64,000 bases of DNA from JADGGV01 sp035715725 (GCA_035715725.1 DASTKT010000140.1:1-64000), one strand, 5' to 3'; positions 34,490 through 44,548 are shown, counted from the first letter of the stretch. Numbers and translations: made by a program. Notes: a model not told the origin generated them from the letters alone.

Positions 34490-35416
34490 ATGCCGCCGTG
34501 TCGCGCACTTCGCCCCGTCCGCATCGGGGCGGCCACGATCCTCTCGCTTGCCGTCGCCGCCGCGGGGCTCTCGGCCCAGGGCGGCACGCCGGCGCCGCGG
34601 CGATGGTTCCCGCGCGTACCGCTCTTTCCTCCCGCGATCGCGGATCCGATGGAGCCGCGCTTCGCCGGCGCGCTGATCCACACCGACATTCTCGGCCAGC
34701 GGCCGCGCGAGCGGGAGCCGTTCCTGCTCGATCGGACGGCGGCGTCCGGGGGCGAGGTGCAGGCGCTCGTGAGCCTGGGCGGGACGTACCCGATCGTGCA
34801 GTGGCCGGTCGGCGCGGGGTGGATGGGGATCGCCGGGCAGGTCGGCTCGGTGACGCGGTTCCGGATCGAGCGGCTGAGCCGCGACGAGTTCTCCTCGGAC
34901 TGGATGGTCGCGCTGCCGATCGAGGCGGCGAGCGGACCGTGGGCCGCGCGGTTCCGCATCATCCACCGCAGCTCGCACCTCGGCGACGAGTTCCTGCAGA
35001 ACAACCAGGCGCACCGGATCGAGCTCGGGGGAGACGGCCTCGACCTGTACGTGGCCAGGCGGGTCGGCGGTCTCCACGGCTACGCGGGTGCCGAGTGGAT
35101 CTTCTACAGCGAGACCGACCGGTTCCTCGTCGAGGGCGGTCGCATGGACAACTCCATGGCGCAGGCGGGAGTGACCGGCGAATGGCCGCTCGCCGCCGCG
35201 GATCCGCGCTGGAGCGTCGTGCTGGCCGGGGACTGGCAGAGCTGGCGGCGCACGAAGTGGCAGTCCACGCTGTCGGGGCTGGCCGGCGTGCGGTTCCGCG
35301 CCGGGGCACGCTACGCGATGCTGACGCTGTGCGCCACGCGCGGGCCCTCGGCGATGGGCGAGTTCTTCCGCACGCCGGAGACGCTCTGGGGGCTGGAGCT
35401 GACGGTCAATCCGTGA
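34490..35416 (+). CDS. DUF1207 family outer-membrane-associated protein
   Basis: A 308-residue exported protein: signal peptide (TILSLAVAAAGLSAQG), then RWFPRVPLFPPAIADPMEPRF, which opens DUF1207-type proteins, and the strong family signature RIIHRSSHLGDEFLQNN in the middle. Alternating aromatic and Gly-rich strands (LHGYAGAEWIFYSETDRFLV, ALGVRF-like repeats) suggest a beta-barrel. Function of the family is unknown. The start Met is the first giving a signal peptide; the frame stays open upstream to 34208 with low-complexity sequence. Confidence 0.65.
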   Translation: MPPCRALRPVRIGAATILSLAVAAAGLSAQGGTPAPRRWFPRVPLFPPAIADPMEPRFAGALIHTDILGQRPREREPFLLDRTAASGGEVQALVSLGGTYPIVQWPVGAGWMGIAGQVGSVTRFRIERLSRDEFSSDWMVALPIEAASGPWAARFRIIHRSSHLGDEFLQNNQAHRIELGGDGLDLYVARRVGGLHGYAGAEWIFYSETDRFLVEGGRMDNSMAQAGVTGEWPLAAADPRWSVVLAGDWQSWRRTKWQSTLSGLAGVRFRAGARYAMLTLCATRGPSAMGEFFRTPETLWGLELTVNP

Positions 35417-35608
35417 CGGCGCGGCCGTCCGCGTCGCGCGGCCGAACCCGCACGAAGCTGGCGCCGACCTCTTCGACGACGCCGGCTCCGCCGACGCGAG
35501 CCAGCGGGGGCAATCCTCGCGCCAGGGGATGGAGCGGCTGGCCCGAGTCTTCCTGCGAGAATGGAGGCGGACTAGATATAGCGTACTCCCATCCGACAGG
35601 AGGCCGCC

Positions 35609-36250
35609 ATGGCCGCGCCACTCTCCCAGCCGGGCCGACGAACCTCGCTCGGCGCCGATCTCATCGGCCTGATCACCCACCCGAAGGAGTCGTTCCCCCA
35701 CCTGCTGGACCGCGGCAAGAGCGCCGAAGCCATGGCGTTCGCCGCGATCTCCGGCGTCTACGTCGCGTTCAGCGCGGCGCAGCGCCTGCACGTCGGCGAC
35801 CGCTTCGGCTTCACGGCGACGGCGCTCGGCGTGCTCGTCCTCGGCTGCGCGATGGGGCTCGCGGCGTTCATCGCGGCGGGTGCGCTGCTCGAGCTGAGCG
35901 CGGAGGCGCTGCGGGGGCACCCGGAGACGGACCGCATGTACGCGGTGTTCGGCTACGCGACGTGGCCGTTCACGCCGCTGCTCGTGATCCTGGTGCCGGT
36001 CCTGTACGCGGCCTACGGCACGGCACTGTTCTCGGCGGCACGACCCGCCGCCGGGCCGCTCGGGGTCGTCGTCGACGTGCTCGAGATCGCGACGATCGGG
36101 CTGTGGCTCTACCTGATGGTGATGGGGATCTCGACGGCCGCGGCGCTCTCGCGCGGGACGGCGGTGAAGGCGCTGGCCCTGACGGCGCTCGAGGCCGTCG
36201 TCCTCGCCGTCCTGCTCGTGGTGATCCTGTTCGTGTCGTTCCTGATCTGA
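35609..36250 (+). CDS. YIP1-like integral membrane protein
   Basis: A 213-residue polytopic membrane protein with five hydrophobic helices, preceded by LIGLITHPKESFPHLLDRGK, the N-terminal amphipathic motif typical of bacterial Yip1-domain proteins. The final helix (VVLAVLLVVILFVSFLI) ends at the stop. GACAGGAGGCCGCC before the ATG sets the start. Role unknown; Yip1-like proteins are general membrane proteins of uncharacterised function in bacteria. Confidence 0.65.
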   Translation: MAAPLSQPGRRTSLGADLIGLITHPKESFPHLLDRGKSAEAMAFAAISGVYVAFSAAQRLHVGDRFGFTATALGVLVLGCAMGLAAFIAAGALLELSAEALRGHPETDRMYAVFGYATWPFTPLLVILVPVLYAAYGTALFSAARPAAGPLGVVVDVLEIATIGLWLYLMVMGISTAAALSRGTAVKALALTALEAVVLAVLLVVILFVSFLI

Positions 36251-36257
36251 GCGCGCG

Positions 36258-36980
36258 TCAGCAGGCCTTGCGCGCCGAGACGACTCGCACCGGCGGGAAC
36301 ATGCCGAAGTGGAGCCGGGAGCGGCGAACGCAAGCGAGGCCGCAGCTCCGCAACATCCGGGCGTACGCCGCGGAATGGCGGAAGTCGAGCAGCAGGAGCC
36401 GGCCGCCGGGCCGGAGTACGCGGGCGGCCTCGCGGACGGCGCGCTCGCGCCCCTCGGCCGATGGGATGTTGTGGATGGCGAGGCTGGAGAGGACCACGTC
36501 GAACGACGCATCGGGGAACTCGAGGTGGCGAGCGTCGCCGGTGCGGACGTCGACGCGGTCGCGGACGCCCTCGGCGTCGGCGTTCGCCAGCGTCGCCTCG
36601 AGCGCGTTGCCCGATTGATCACGGCTCTGCCAGAGATCGACGCCGACGGCGCGGCCGGAGCGGAGTCGGCGCGCGGCGCCGAGGAGGAGGAGGCCGCGGC
36701 CGCAGCCGATGTCGAGCACGCGCTCGTCGCCGCGCCAGGGGACGAGATCGAGAAGACGCTCACGCTCCCTCAGCTTGCCGCGCCGGCTGCTCCACGTCAT
36801 GAGCGCGGCCTCGGCGGCCATGAGCACGCCGGCGAAGACGAAGCCACGGGCCGGGCGAAAAACGGCCGCCACCACCAGGCAGAGGATGGCGGCGATGGCG
36901 AGGGCGCGTACGACGCCCGGGGCATCCAGGCCGTAATCGGCGCGCGCCGGCCGCGCGGCGAGGGCGTGAGCATGATCCAC
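36258..36980 (-). CDS. Membrane-anchored class I methyltransferase
   Basis: A 240-residue protein: two N-terminal hydrophobic segments (VVRALAIAAILCLVVAAVF, GFVFAGVLMAAEAALMTW, ~residues 22-62), then a SAM-binding Rossmann domain with motif I VLDIGCGRGLLLLGAARR, VGVDLWQ, VDVRTGDARHLEFPDASFDVVLSSLAIHN and VLRPGGRLLLLDFRHSA. The membrane anchor plus UbiE-like core resembles small integral methyltransferases acting on lipophilic or envelope substrates. GTG start at 36980 with GGAGGTCCC directly before it. It follows the HEAT gene by 138 bases on the same strand and may be the last member of that unit. Confidence 0.8.
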   Translation of the reverse strand: MDHAHALAARPARADYGLDAPGVVRALAIAAILCLVVAAVFRPARGFVFAGVLMAAEAALMTWSSRRGKLRERERLLDLVPWRGDERVLDIGCGRGLLLLGAARRLRSGRAVGVDLWQSRDQSGNALEATLANADAEGVRDRVDVRTGDARHLEFPDASFDVVLSSLAIHNIPSAEGRERAVREAARVLRPGGRLLLLDFRHSAAYARMLRSCGLACVRRSRLHFGMFPPVRVVSARKAC

Positions 36981-37118
36981 GGGACCTCCTCGTCCGGCGT
37001 CAAGCGATGCGGTGGGAGACCCGCAACTTTAAGCCCGAGGGGGCCGCTACGTCCAGAGTTCCCGTGCGGCGGTGCCGTCCCCGGGGATTCCACGTCCGCG
37101 CCCGCGGATCCGCGGGGC

Positions 37119-38723
37119 TCAGAAAGCGGGCGGAAAGGGCCGCGGACGGGGCTTCGGCGCCGGACGGGGCCAGGGGTTGGCGCCGTTCCCGCCGAGCGCG
37201 CGGGCGGCGGCGCGGCGGACATCGGCGTCCGGGTCCTTGAGGGCCTCGATCATCGCGTCGCGGGCGGTCTGGTCGCCCATCTGGCCGAGGGCCCAGAGGG
37301 CGGCGCGACGGACGGACTGGTCGGCGTCCTTGAGCGCGCCGCGGAGCCCGGGCGCGGCGCCGGCGTCGCCGATCTGGCCGAGCGCCCAGGCGGCGGTGGA
37401 GCGGACGTCGACGTCGGCGTCGCGGAGCGCGGCGACCAGGGGCTCGGGCGCGGAGCGGGGCTCGATCTGGCCGAGCGCCCACGCGGCGCGCTGGCGCACG
37501 GGGGCAACGCGGTCGGCCAGCGCGGCGGCAAGGGCCGTAGCGGCCGAGGCGTCCTCGACCTGGCCGAGCGCCCATGCGGCGGTCTCGCGGACGGCCGGAT
37601 CGGCGTCGGCGCGCACGCTCTCGGCGAGCGCGGGAACGGCGGCGTGGTCCTCGGCCTGGCCGAGCGCCCAGGCGGCGGTCTCGCGGACCCGGGCCTCCGG
37701 GTCGGAGCGGAGCAGGCGGGCGAGGGTCGGGGTGGCCTCCTTCGCCTCGATCTGGCCGAGCGCCCACACGACGGTCTCGCGCACCGCGGCATCGGTGTCC
37801 CCCGCCGCGGCGACGAGCGCCTGGGCGGCCGAGCGGTCCTCGATCTGACCCAGCGCCCACGCGGCGGCGGCGCGGACGCGCGGGCTCTGATCGGCGCGGA
37901 GCGCGGCGCCGAGCGGAGCGACGGCGCGCCGGTCCTCGATGCGGCCGAGCGCGCCCGCCGCGGCGGCGCGGACGTCGGCATCCGCGTCCTCGCGGAGCAC
38001 GCGGGCCAGTGCGTCGACCGCGTCCTGGCTGCCGATCCGGCCCAGGGCCTGGGCGGCGGTGCGGCGCACGACGGCCTCGGGGTCGCGGAGCGCGCCGGAG
38101 AGAGCGGGCACGGCGCGCCCGTCGTCGATGGCGCCGAGGGCCCATGCGGCCGCGCCCCGGACCTCCGCGGCGCCATCCTCGAGCGCCGTGGCGAGGGGCG
38201 CGAGCGAGCCGGTGTCGCGGGCGAAGCCGAGGCCGAGCGCGGCGGCGGCGCGGGTCGGCGCGGCGGCCGCACGGAGCGCCGCGCGGAGCGCCTGGACGGC
38301 GGCGGGCTCGCGGGAGCGGCCGGCGAGCGTCGCGGCGACGCGGCGGACGCAGGCATCGGCGTCGCCGACGGCGCCGGCAAGGAGGGCAGCGGCCTCGCTG
38401 CTGGGGCGCTCGCTGGCGGCCCAGCGGGCGGCTTCCCGCACCGCGTCGTCGCCGGGGACCGGGGCGCCGCCCCAGCCGCCGCCCCAGCCCTCGAGCGAGC
38501 GGGCGGCCATGGCGCAGAGGAGGGGGGACGCGCCCCGCGCGGAGGCGAGGACGGCGCGGGCGTGGACGGTGTCGGCCGGAGACGGGGCGTCGGTCTCGTC
38601 CCGGTCGAGCGCCTCCAGGCGGTTCGGGTGCGCCCGGCCCATGGGCCCGGCGACGAGCATGGCCGCGGAAAGGGCCCCCGCGCCGAGGATGGTGGCGGCG
38701 CGGGCCGAGATCCAGAGCAGCAT
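37119..38723 (-). CDS. Exported HEAT-repeat protein
   Basis: A 534-residue protein with an N-terminal membrane/signal helix (ATILGAGALSAAMLVAGPMG), a ~150-residue linker with degenerate repeats, and eleven regular 31-32-residue HEAT repeats whose cores read AAWALGQIE-like (first at residue ~191, last ~505). It ends with a Pro/Arg/Lys-rich tail. The repeats form a right-handed alpha solenoid, a protein-binding scaffold. Export would place it in the periplasm. It starts 13 bases after the M56-HEAT gene, whose repeats it resembles, so the two may interact. No catalytic motif. Confidence 0.85.
   Translation of the reverse strand: MLLWISARAATILGAGALSAAMLVAGPMGRAHPNRLEALDRDETDAPSPADTVHARAVLASARGASPLLCAMAARSLEGWGGGWGGAPVPGDDAVREAARWAASERPSSEAAALLAGAVGDADACVRRVAATLAGRSREPAAVQALRAALRAAAAPTRAAAALGLGFARDTGSLAPLATALEDGAAEVRGAAAWALGAIDDGRAVPALSGALRDPEAVVRRTAAQALGRIGSQDAVDALARVLREDADADVRAAAAGALGRIEDRRAVAPLGAALRADQSPRVRAAAAWALGQIEDRSAAQALVAAAGDTDAAVRETVVWALGQIEAKEATPTLARLLRSDPEARVRETAAWALGQAEDHAAVPALAESVRADADPAVRETAAWALGQVEDASAATALAAALADRVAPVRQRAAWALGQIEPRSAPEPLVAALRDADVDVRSTAAWALGQIGDAGAAPGLRGALKDADQSVRRAALWALGQMGDQTARDAMIEALKDPDADVRRAAARALGGNGANPWPRPAPKPRPRPFPPAF
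37188..38153 (-). repeat. ~93-bp HEAT-coding tandem repeat array
   Basis: Eleven in-frame copies, 93 or 96 bases each, of the unit encoding TAAWALGQIEDxxAxxALxxALxDxDxxVRx. Central copies are more alike than the outer ones, pointing to internal duplication. Confidence 0.85.
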
Positions 38724-38736
38724 GGCGTCGGCTCCG

Positions 38737-41058
38737 TCAGAACGTGTTCGCGATGGCGCGGGCGGCGATCTTGCGGATCTCGGGGTCGCTCGACTTGAGC
38801 GCCTTCATGAGCGGCTCGCGGGCGGCCGGGCCGCCGATCTGGCCGAGCGCCCAGAGGGCGGAGCGACGCACGCCGGGGTCGGGATCGTCGGTGGCATTGC
38901 CGAGGGCGGGGGCGGTGGCCTCGTCCTCGATCTCGCCCAGCGCCCAGGCGGCCATCTTCCGCACGCCGGCGTCGTCGTCCTTGAGCGCGGCGACGAGCGC
39001 GGCCGGCGCCCGGTCCGGGCCGATCTCGCCGAGACCCCACGCGGCCTTGCGGCGGACCTCGGGGCTCGCATCCCGGAGCGCGCCGGCGAGCGCCGCCGTG
39101 CCGGAATCCTGGCCGATCTCGGCGATGGCCCAGGCGGCCATGGCGCGGATACCGGCGTCGCCATCGCGGAGCGCATCGCCCAGGGGGGCGACGCCGTCCG
39201 GGTGCCCGATCTCGCCGAGCGCCCAGGCGGCCATCTTGCGAACCTCGACATCCCGATCGGTGCGCACGGCGACGGCCAGGTGCGGGACGGCGGCGGCATC
39301 CCCGATCTCCCCCAGCGACCACGCGGCCATCTTGCGCACGCCGGCATTGGCATCCCCACGGAGCGCGGCGCCGAGCGCGGCCACGGCCTTCGGGTCGCCC
39401 AGCTCGCCGAGGGCGTGGACGGCCTGCACGCGCACGTCCGGCTCGGAGTCCCGCGTGGCCTCGATGAGCGCCTCGACCGTGCGGGGGTCCGCCTGCTTCT
39501 CGCGCTGCGGCGGCTTCCACACCTTCGGCGCGGGGGTTCCGTGCTTCTTGCCGACGTTCCAGCCGCCGAAGACCATCGGGGTGGGCGCCGGTGTCGGCGT
39601 GGGCGTCGGCGTCGCCAGACCGCCGCCGGAGAAGGCGTGCGACACGCCCTGCATGGCCGTCCGCGTGATCTCGCCGACATCGACGGCGGCGAGCGCTTGC
39701 TCGACGGTCGAGGCGATGGCGTCGCCGTCGACCACGACGGGGAGCATCGAGCGGCCGTGCCGGCGGCCGCGCCCGGTATCGGCCGGCGTACCGGCCACGG
39801 GGGTGACCGGAGCGAGCGTCGCGCTCGGCAGGGCGGCAGCGGGCGCCGCCGGCGGAGTGTCCTGCGGCAGCGGCGCCGGCGCGGCGAGCTCGCGCTCGCC
39901 CGCGGCCGGATCCACGGGCCGGGCCGGAGCCGCAGCCGCCACGCACAGGGCCAGCGCCGCCAGCGCCGAGCCCAGGCCGAGCGACTGGAAGCGGCCCGGC
40001 GCGTCCCGCCGCGCCCCGGGCTCCAGGATGGCCAGCATGCGCCCCTCGAACTCCTTGCGCTGCGCCATCGGAATGGCGACGACGGGAGCGCTCGTGCCGG
40101 CGGCGCCGCACACGATCTGGAGGAGGTGGTCGGCGTAAGTGGAGGCGCGGGTGCCGACGCTCAGCACCAGGTCGTCGCACGCCCGCTCGCTCTCCGCGCG
40201 GGCGCGGCGCGCCGCCAGCCACACCAGCGGGTTGAACCAGTAGACCGCGCACGCCACCCGGCCGAGGAGGTGACTGAAGAGGTCCCGGCGACGCACGTGA
40301 GCCAGCTCGTGCAACAGGACGGCGCGCCGGCGCTCGTCGCTCCACCCGTCCGCCGTGGACGGCAGCACGATCGTCGGCTGGAACAGCCCCGCCGTGAACG
40401 GGAGCTGCACCTCCTCGCTCCACAGCAGGCGCGGCTCCCGCGCCAGATCCAGGCGGTCCGCCGCCTCGAACAACGGCCGCTTCCACGCCGGCGAGTCGAG
40501 CGCCTCTCCCCGCCGCACGATCCGCCACACCGACGCTGCGCCCGCCGCGACCCGGCCGAGCAGCACCGCGGCCACCACCGCCCAGAGGAACAGCAGCACC
40601 CGGACGATCACCGCGCGCGAAGGCCCGCCGGCGGACTCGCCCCGCTCCGGACCCGTAAGGGAGGGGGCGGCGGACGGGGCCGCACCCCCGTCCGCCGCGC
40701 GCAGCGCCGGCCGCTCCGAGCGGCCGGCGGAGGAACTCATCGACACGGCCGGCGCCGCGTCCGGAAGCTCGCCCACCGGCGCGGCCTCGAACGCGGCGTA
40801 CGCCGCCCGCGTCGCCACCGCCGCCGGCAGCACCCGCAGCGGCGGCACCACCATCGTCAGCAGCGGCAGCGCAAGCACGCCCACCAGCGCGCCGCTCCAG
40901 AGGATGTGGCGCGTCCCCGCGGACGTGCGCCGGAGCACCGCCGTCAGCACGAAGACGACCGCCAGCAGCACCGTCCCCTTCGCGATCGCCTCCACCACCG
41001 GGGGCAGCAACCCGAGCCGGGTCGCGGGGAGCGCGAGCCAGGAGAAGCTGGACATCAT
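38737..41058 (-). CDS. M56 (BlaR1-like) metalloprotease fused to HEAT repeats
   Basis: A 773-residue membrane protein. Helices at ~28-42 and ~52-72 come first, then ~150-175, followed by the cytosolic zinc protease with HELAH (H250-E251...H254), AVYWFNPLVWLAARRARAESERACDD (third-ligand region), and a fourth helix (~361-378). In BlaR1/MecR1 the segment after helix 4 is an extracellular penicillin-binding sensor. Here it is a ~165-residue Ala/Pro/Thr linker (ATPTPTPTPAPTP) and eight HEAT repeats (543-773) with AAWALGEIG cores. It follows the BlaI-type gene by three bases. Likely a signal-sensing protease that inactivates BlaI. Confidence 0.9.
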   Translation of the reverse strand: MMSSFSWLALPATRLGLLPPVVEAIAKGTVLLAVVFVLTAVLRRTSAGTRHILWSGALVGVLALPLLTMVVPPLRVLPAAVATRAAYAAFEAAPVGELPDAAPAVSMSSSAGRSERPALRAADGGAAPSAAPSLTGPERGESAGGPSRAVIVRVLLFLWAVVAAVLLGRVAAGAASVWRIVRRGEALDSPAWKRPLFEAADRLDLAREPRLLWSEEVQLPFTAGLFQPTIVLPSTADGWSDERRRAVLLHELAHVRRRDLFSHLLGRVACAVYWFNPLVWLAARRARAESERACDDLVLSVGTRASTYADHLLQIVCGAAGTSAPVVAIPMAQRKEFEGRMLAILEPGARRDAPGRFQSLGLGSALAALALCVAAAAPARPVDPAAGERELAAPAPLPQDTPPAAPAAALPSATLAPVTPVAGTPADTGRGRRHGRSMLPVVVDGDAIASTVEQALAAVDVGEITRTAMQGVSHAFSGGGLATPTPTPTPAPTPMVFGGWNVGKKHGTPAPKVWKPPQREKQADPRTVEALIEATRDSEPDVRVQAVHALGELGDPKAVAALGAALRGDANAGVRKMAAWSLGEIGDAAAVPHLAVAVRTDRDVEVRKMAAWALGEIGHPDGVAPLGDALRDGDAGIRAMAAWAIAEIGQDSGTAALAGALRDASPEVRRKAAWGLGEIGPDRAPAALVAALKDDDAGVRKMAAWALGEIEDEATAPALGNATDDPDPGVRRSALWALGQIGGPAAREPLMKALKSSDPEIRKIAARAIANTF
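38740..39432 (-). repeat. HEAT-coding repeats at the end of the M56 gene
   Basis: Eight in-frame ~93-base units encoding VRKMAAWALGEIGD-type HEAT modules. Their consensus (GEIG) differs from that of the neighbouring HEAT gene (GQIE), so the two arrays are paralogous rather than a recent copy of each other. Confidence 0.8.
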
Positions 41059-41061
41059 CGG

Positions 41062-41451
41062 TTACCTGCCTTCCTCGGCGGCCTTCCGGATCATCCCGGC
41101 CAGCCGCTCGATGTCCGCGTCCGAGACCTTCGTGTCGCCCAGGCGCAGGAGCGCCGCGGCCGCGAGCTCCGTGGAACCGTCGAAGAACGTGCGAACCAGG
41201 TGCTTCATCGCCGTCGTGCGCGCATCCTCCGCCGGCACCGACGGCACGTACACGTAGCGCGGACCGTCCTGCTTGTGCAGTACGTGCCCCTTCTCCTCGA
41301 GGATTCGGAGCGTCGCCCGCACCGCCGAGTAGCTCGGCGGATCGGGGATCTCCTCCATCACCTCCGCCACCGTCGCTTCACCCCGATGGTAGAGCGCGTC
41401 CATGATCTGTCGCTCGCGGCGGCTGAGTCCCGGGGTCGCTTCCATCTCCAT
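41062..41451 (-). CDS. BlaI/MecI/CopY family repressor
   Basis: A 129-residue winged-helix repressor: LSRRERQIMDALYHRGEATVAEVMEEI, then recognition-helix region YSAVRATLRILEEKGHVLHKQDGPRYVYVPSV (~residues 40-72). A C-terminal dimerisation helix includes HLVRTFFDGSTELAAAALL, where BlaR1-type proteases cut BlaI homologues. It heads an operon with its cognate M56 protease and an exported HEAT protein, and faces two 16-bp dyads placed on its own promoter (41470-41524). Alternative start at the second Met (MEATPG), six bases on. Confidence 0.92.
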   Translation of the reverse strand: MEMEATPGLSRRERQIMDALYHRGEATVAEVMEEIPDPPSYSAVRATLRILEEKGHVLHKQDGPRYVYVPSVPAEDARTTAMKHLVRTFFDGSTELAAAALLRLGDTKVSDADIERLAGMIRKAAEEGR

Positions 41452-41469
41452 CTCCGTCGGTGTGGTTCC

Positions 41470-41524
41470 TGCTAGCTTTTTAGCATCTGCTGGGATTTTA
41501 GCAGCGACGGAGCGGCGATGTCAA
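41470..41524 (-). promoter_or_regulatory. BlaI-type promoter with two 16-bp operators
   Basis: The reverse strand shows TTGACA (41524-41519), 18 bases, TAAAAT (41500-41495). Dyad 1, TGCTGGGATTTTAGCA (plus-strand reading, 41488-41503), covers the -10. Dyad 2, TGCTAGCTTTTTAGCA (41470-41485), follows just past the expected start site, exactly 18 bases apart. The TGCT/AGCA half-sites fit autorepression by the BlaI protein. The rest of the gap to the next gene (41525-41753) shows nothing recognisable. Confidence 0.75.
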
Positions 41525-41753
41525 GAGTGGCGGCGCGGAGCAGGGTGCGACGGGAAGGGTTCATGGACGCTCTCGGTGTGCGGGGTGTCGTTGGTTGGAC
41601 CCGGGCGGGGGGTGGATGGTTGCAGGGGAGGGCGGCGCCTCGCGACGCCGTCGGGCGGGGAGCGGCCGACGAAGCGCCGGAAGCCGCGGTGGCCGCGGTT
41701 GCGCTCGCGGGACCGGGGGCGGCGGTGCGGCGGAGGGTCTGCGGAGGCGCGGG

Positions 41754-42674
41754 TCAGCGCTCGTCCCGGACGGCGGACAGGATGGCGTCCGGCTGCTCCT
41801 CCTGGATCCAGTGACCGGCGCCGGGGACCTCGATGACGCGGAAGTCGCGGATGGAGTCGCGCATGAGGCGGATCTGGTCGTCGTCGACGCCGCCCTCGTG
41901 GGGCGCGGTGCCGACCAGGAGCGCGACCGGGACGCGGAGCTGGTCCAGGCGCGGGGCGAGGGGGATGGAGTCGTGCGCGGAAGCCATGGCGCGGTATGCG
42001 CGGAGCGCGGCGCCGAGGTCGTCGTGGAAGGGGGCGACGTAGTGGTCGACGACGTCCTCGGTGATCCAGGATCGATCGCCCGAGGAGTGCTCGAGGCCGG
42101 AGCGGAGCCGTCCGACGATGGAGCCGCCGAGCCCGACGAAGCGGAGCACGCCGGCGAACTTCAGGGCGCGCTGGAGGCCGGACGTGCCGGTGCGCTCGGC
42201 GGCGCCGCCCTCGATGGAGACGATGCGCGCGACGCGGTCGGGGTGCTCGATCGCGAGGCGCATGGCCACGGAGGCGCCGACGGAATGGGCGACGACGGTG
42301 GCGTTGGACACGTCGAGGGAGTCGAGGACGGCGGCGACGCGGCCGGCCTGCGCCTCGAGGGAGTAGTCGGCCTTGGTGGGCCGGGTGGAGCTGCCGATGC
42401 CGAGCGGCTCGACGACGATGGCGGTGTAGCCGTGCTGCGCGAGGGGTTGGACGATCTTGCGAAAGGAGAAGGCGGAGCCGAGGAGGCCGGGGACGAAGAC
42501 GACGGGGTGGCCGGCGCCGGACGTCTGGACGCGGAGGACCTCGCCCGGCGCGACGCGGATGTCGAGGGTGCGGGTGCCGCCGAAGGTGGGCGGGCGCACC
42601 GCGGTCGCGGCGGTCGCGCCGGTGAGCGCCAACGCGCCGAGCACGACGCTGCGGTAGATCGTACCATCCGTCAT
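41754..42674 (-). CDS. Secreted alpha/beta hydrolase
   Basis: A 306-residue alpha/beta-hydrolase-fold enzyme with an N-terminal export helix (VVLGALALTGATAATAV). Oxyanion-strand motif PVVFVPGLLGSAFSF, nucleophile Ser in VVAHSVGASVAM (~residue 130), acid near VALLVGTAPHEGGVDDD, and His in GAGHWIQEEQPDAI. The G-x-S-x-G elbow reads HSVGA, with His at the first position, common in this superfamily. Substrate unknown. GGAGGCAGG precedes the ATG. Confidence 0.82.
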   Translation of the reverse strand: MTDGTIYRSVVLGALALTGATAATAVRPPTFGGTRTLDIRVAPGEVLRVQTSGAGHPVVFVPGLLGSAFSFRKIVQPLAQHGYTAIVVEPLGIGSSTRPTKADYSLEAQAGRVAAVLDSLDVSNATVVAHSVGASVAMRLAIEHPDRVARIVSIEGGAAERTGTSGLQRALKFAGVLRFVGLGGSIVGRLRSGLEHSSGDRSWITEDVVDHYVAPFHDDLGAALRAYRAMASAHDSIPLAPRLDQLRVPVALLVGTAPHEGGVDDDQIRLMRDSIRDFRVIEVPGAGHWIQEEQPDAILSAVRDER

Positions 42675-42816
42675 CCTGCCTCCGAGCCAAGCCTGGAATT
42701 GCCGACGTGATCGATGCTTACGCAGGAGGCGGGCCCGGGTTCCGTGCGCGGAGGACGCCGGGGCTCGGATCTGGTGTGGCGCGGAGGGTGGATCGCGCGC
42801 CGACGCCCGATGCGAA

Positions 42817-42842
42817 ATCGGCCCCGCCGGGGCGGGGCCGAT
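42817..42842 (-). terminator. Terminator of ahcY
   Basis: ATCGGCCCCGCC...GGGCGGGGCCGAT-type hairpin, followed on the reverse strand by TTTCGC. It lies 36 bases past the ahcY stop. Confidence 0.65.
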
Positions 42843-42877
42843 CGCGGACGTCGGGGGCGGGATAGGCGCCGGAGCGC

Positions 42878-44386
<1,509 letters not shown>

Positions 44387-44440
44387 CTGTTCAGGCTCCT
44401 CCCTCGGGTTCGATCCAGGCATCTCCCAGCGCCCTCTAAA

Positions 44441-44541
44441 CGCATCCGCATGCGCATTCGCATTCGATCCGTTCCCCTGCGCGGCGGCCAGGCCCGGGAA
44501 CAGCCGGGATGCGAATGCGGATGCGAATGCGAAACGGATCC
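44441..44541. repeat. Inverted pair of GCATNC-type hexamer repeats
   Basis: The left block (44441-44475) is built of GCATCC/GCATTC/GCATGC words ending GATCCGTT. The right block (44507-44541) contains the complementary GATGCG/AATGCG words ending AACGGATCC. The two face each other across a 31-base GC-rich spacer between ahcY and the upstream regulator gene. Could form a long imperfect hairpin in the ahcY leader. Confidence 0.65.
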
Positions 44542-44548
44542 CGCTACG

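Noticed and set aside
35406..35621. 71-codon reverse-strand frame between the DUF1207 and YIP1 genes (ends FVRVRPRDADGRAVTD)
   Set aside because: The C-terminal part looks protein-like, but the ATG overlaps the start of the YIP1-type gene and no ribosome site or shorter sensible start is visible. Left out as unproven.
37119..41058. CRISPR-like regular repeats
   Set aside because: The ~93-bp periodicity is in-frame HEAT-repeat coding sequence, not repeat-spacer structure.
44398..44425. tRNA T-arm-like GGGTTCGATCC
   Set aside because: No matching acceptor, D or anticodon stems around it; it lies in the ahcY leader.
44387..44548. Possible SAH riboswitch upstream of ahcY
   Set aside because: The conserved GAGGAGCGCTGC-type core and pseudoknot arrangement were not found; GGAGGAGCC near the start serves as the ribosome site.
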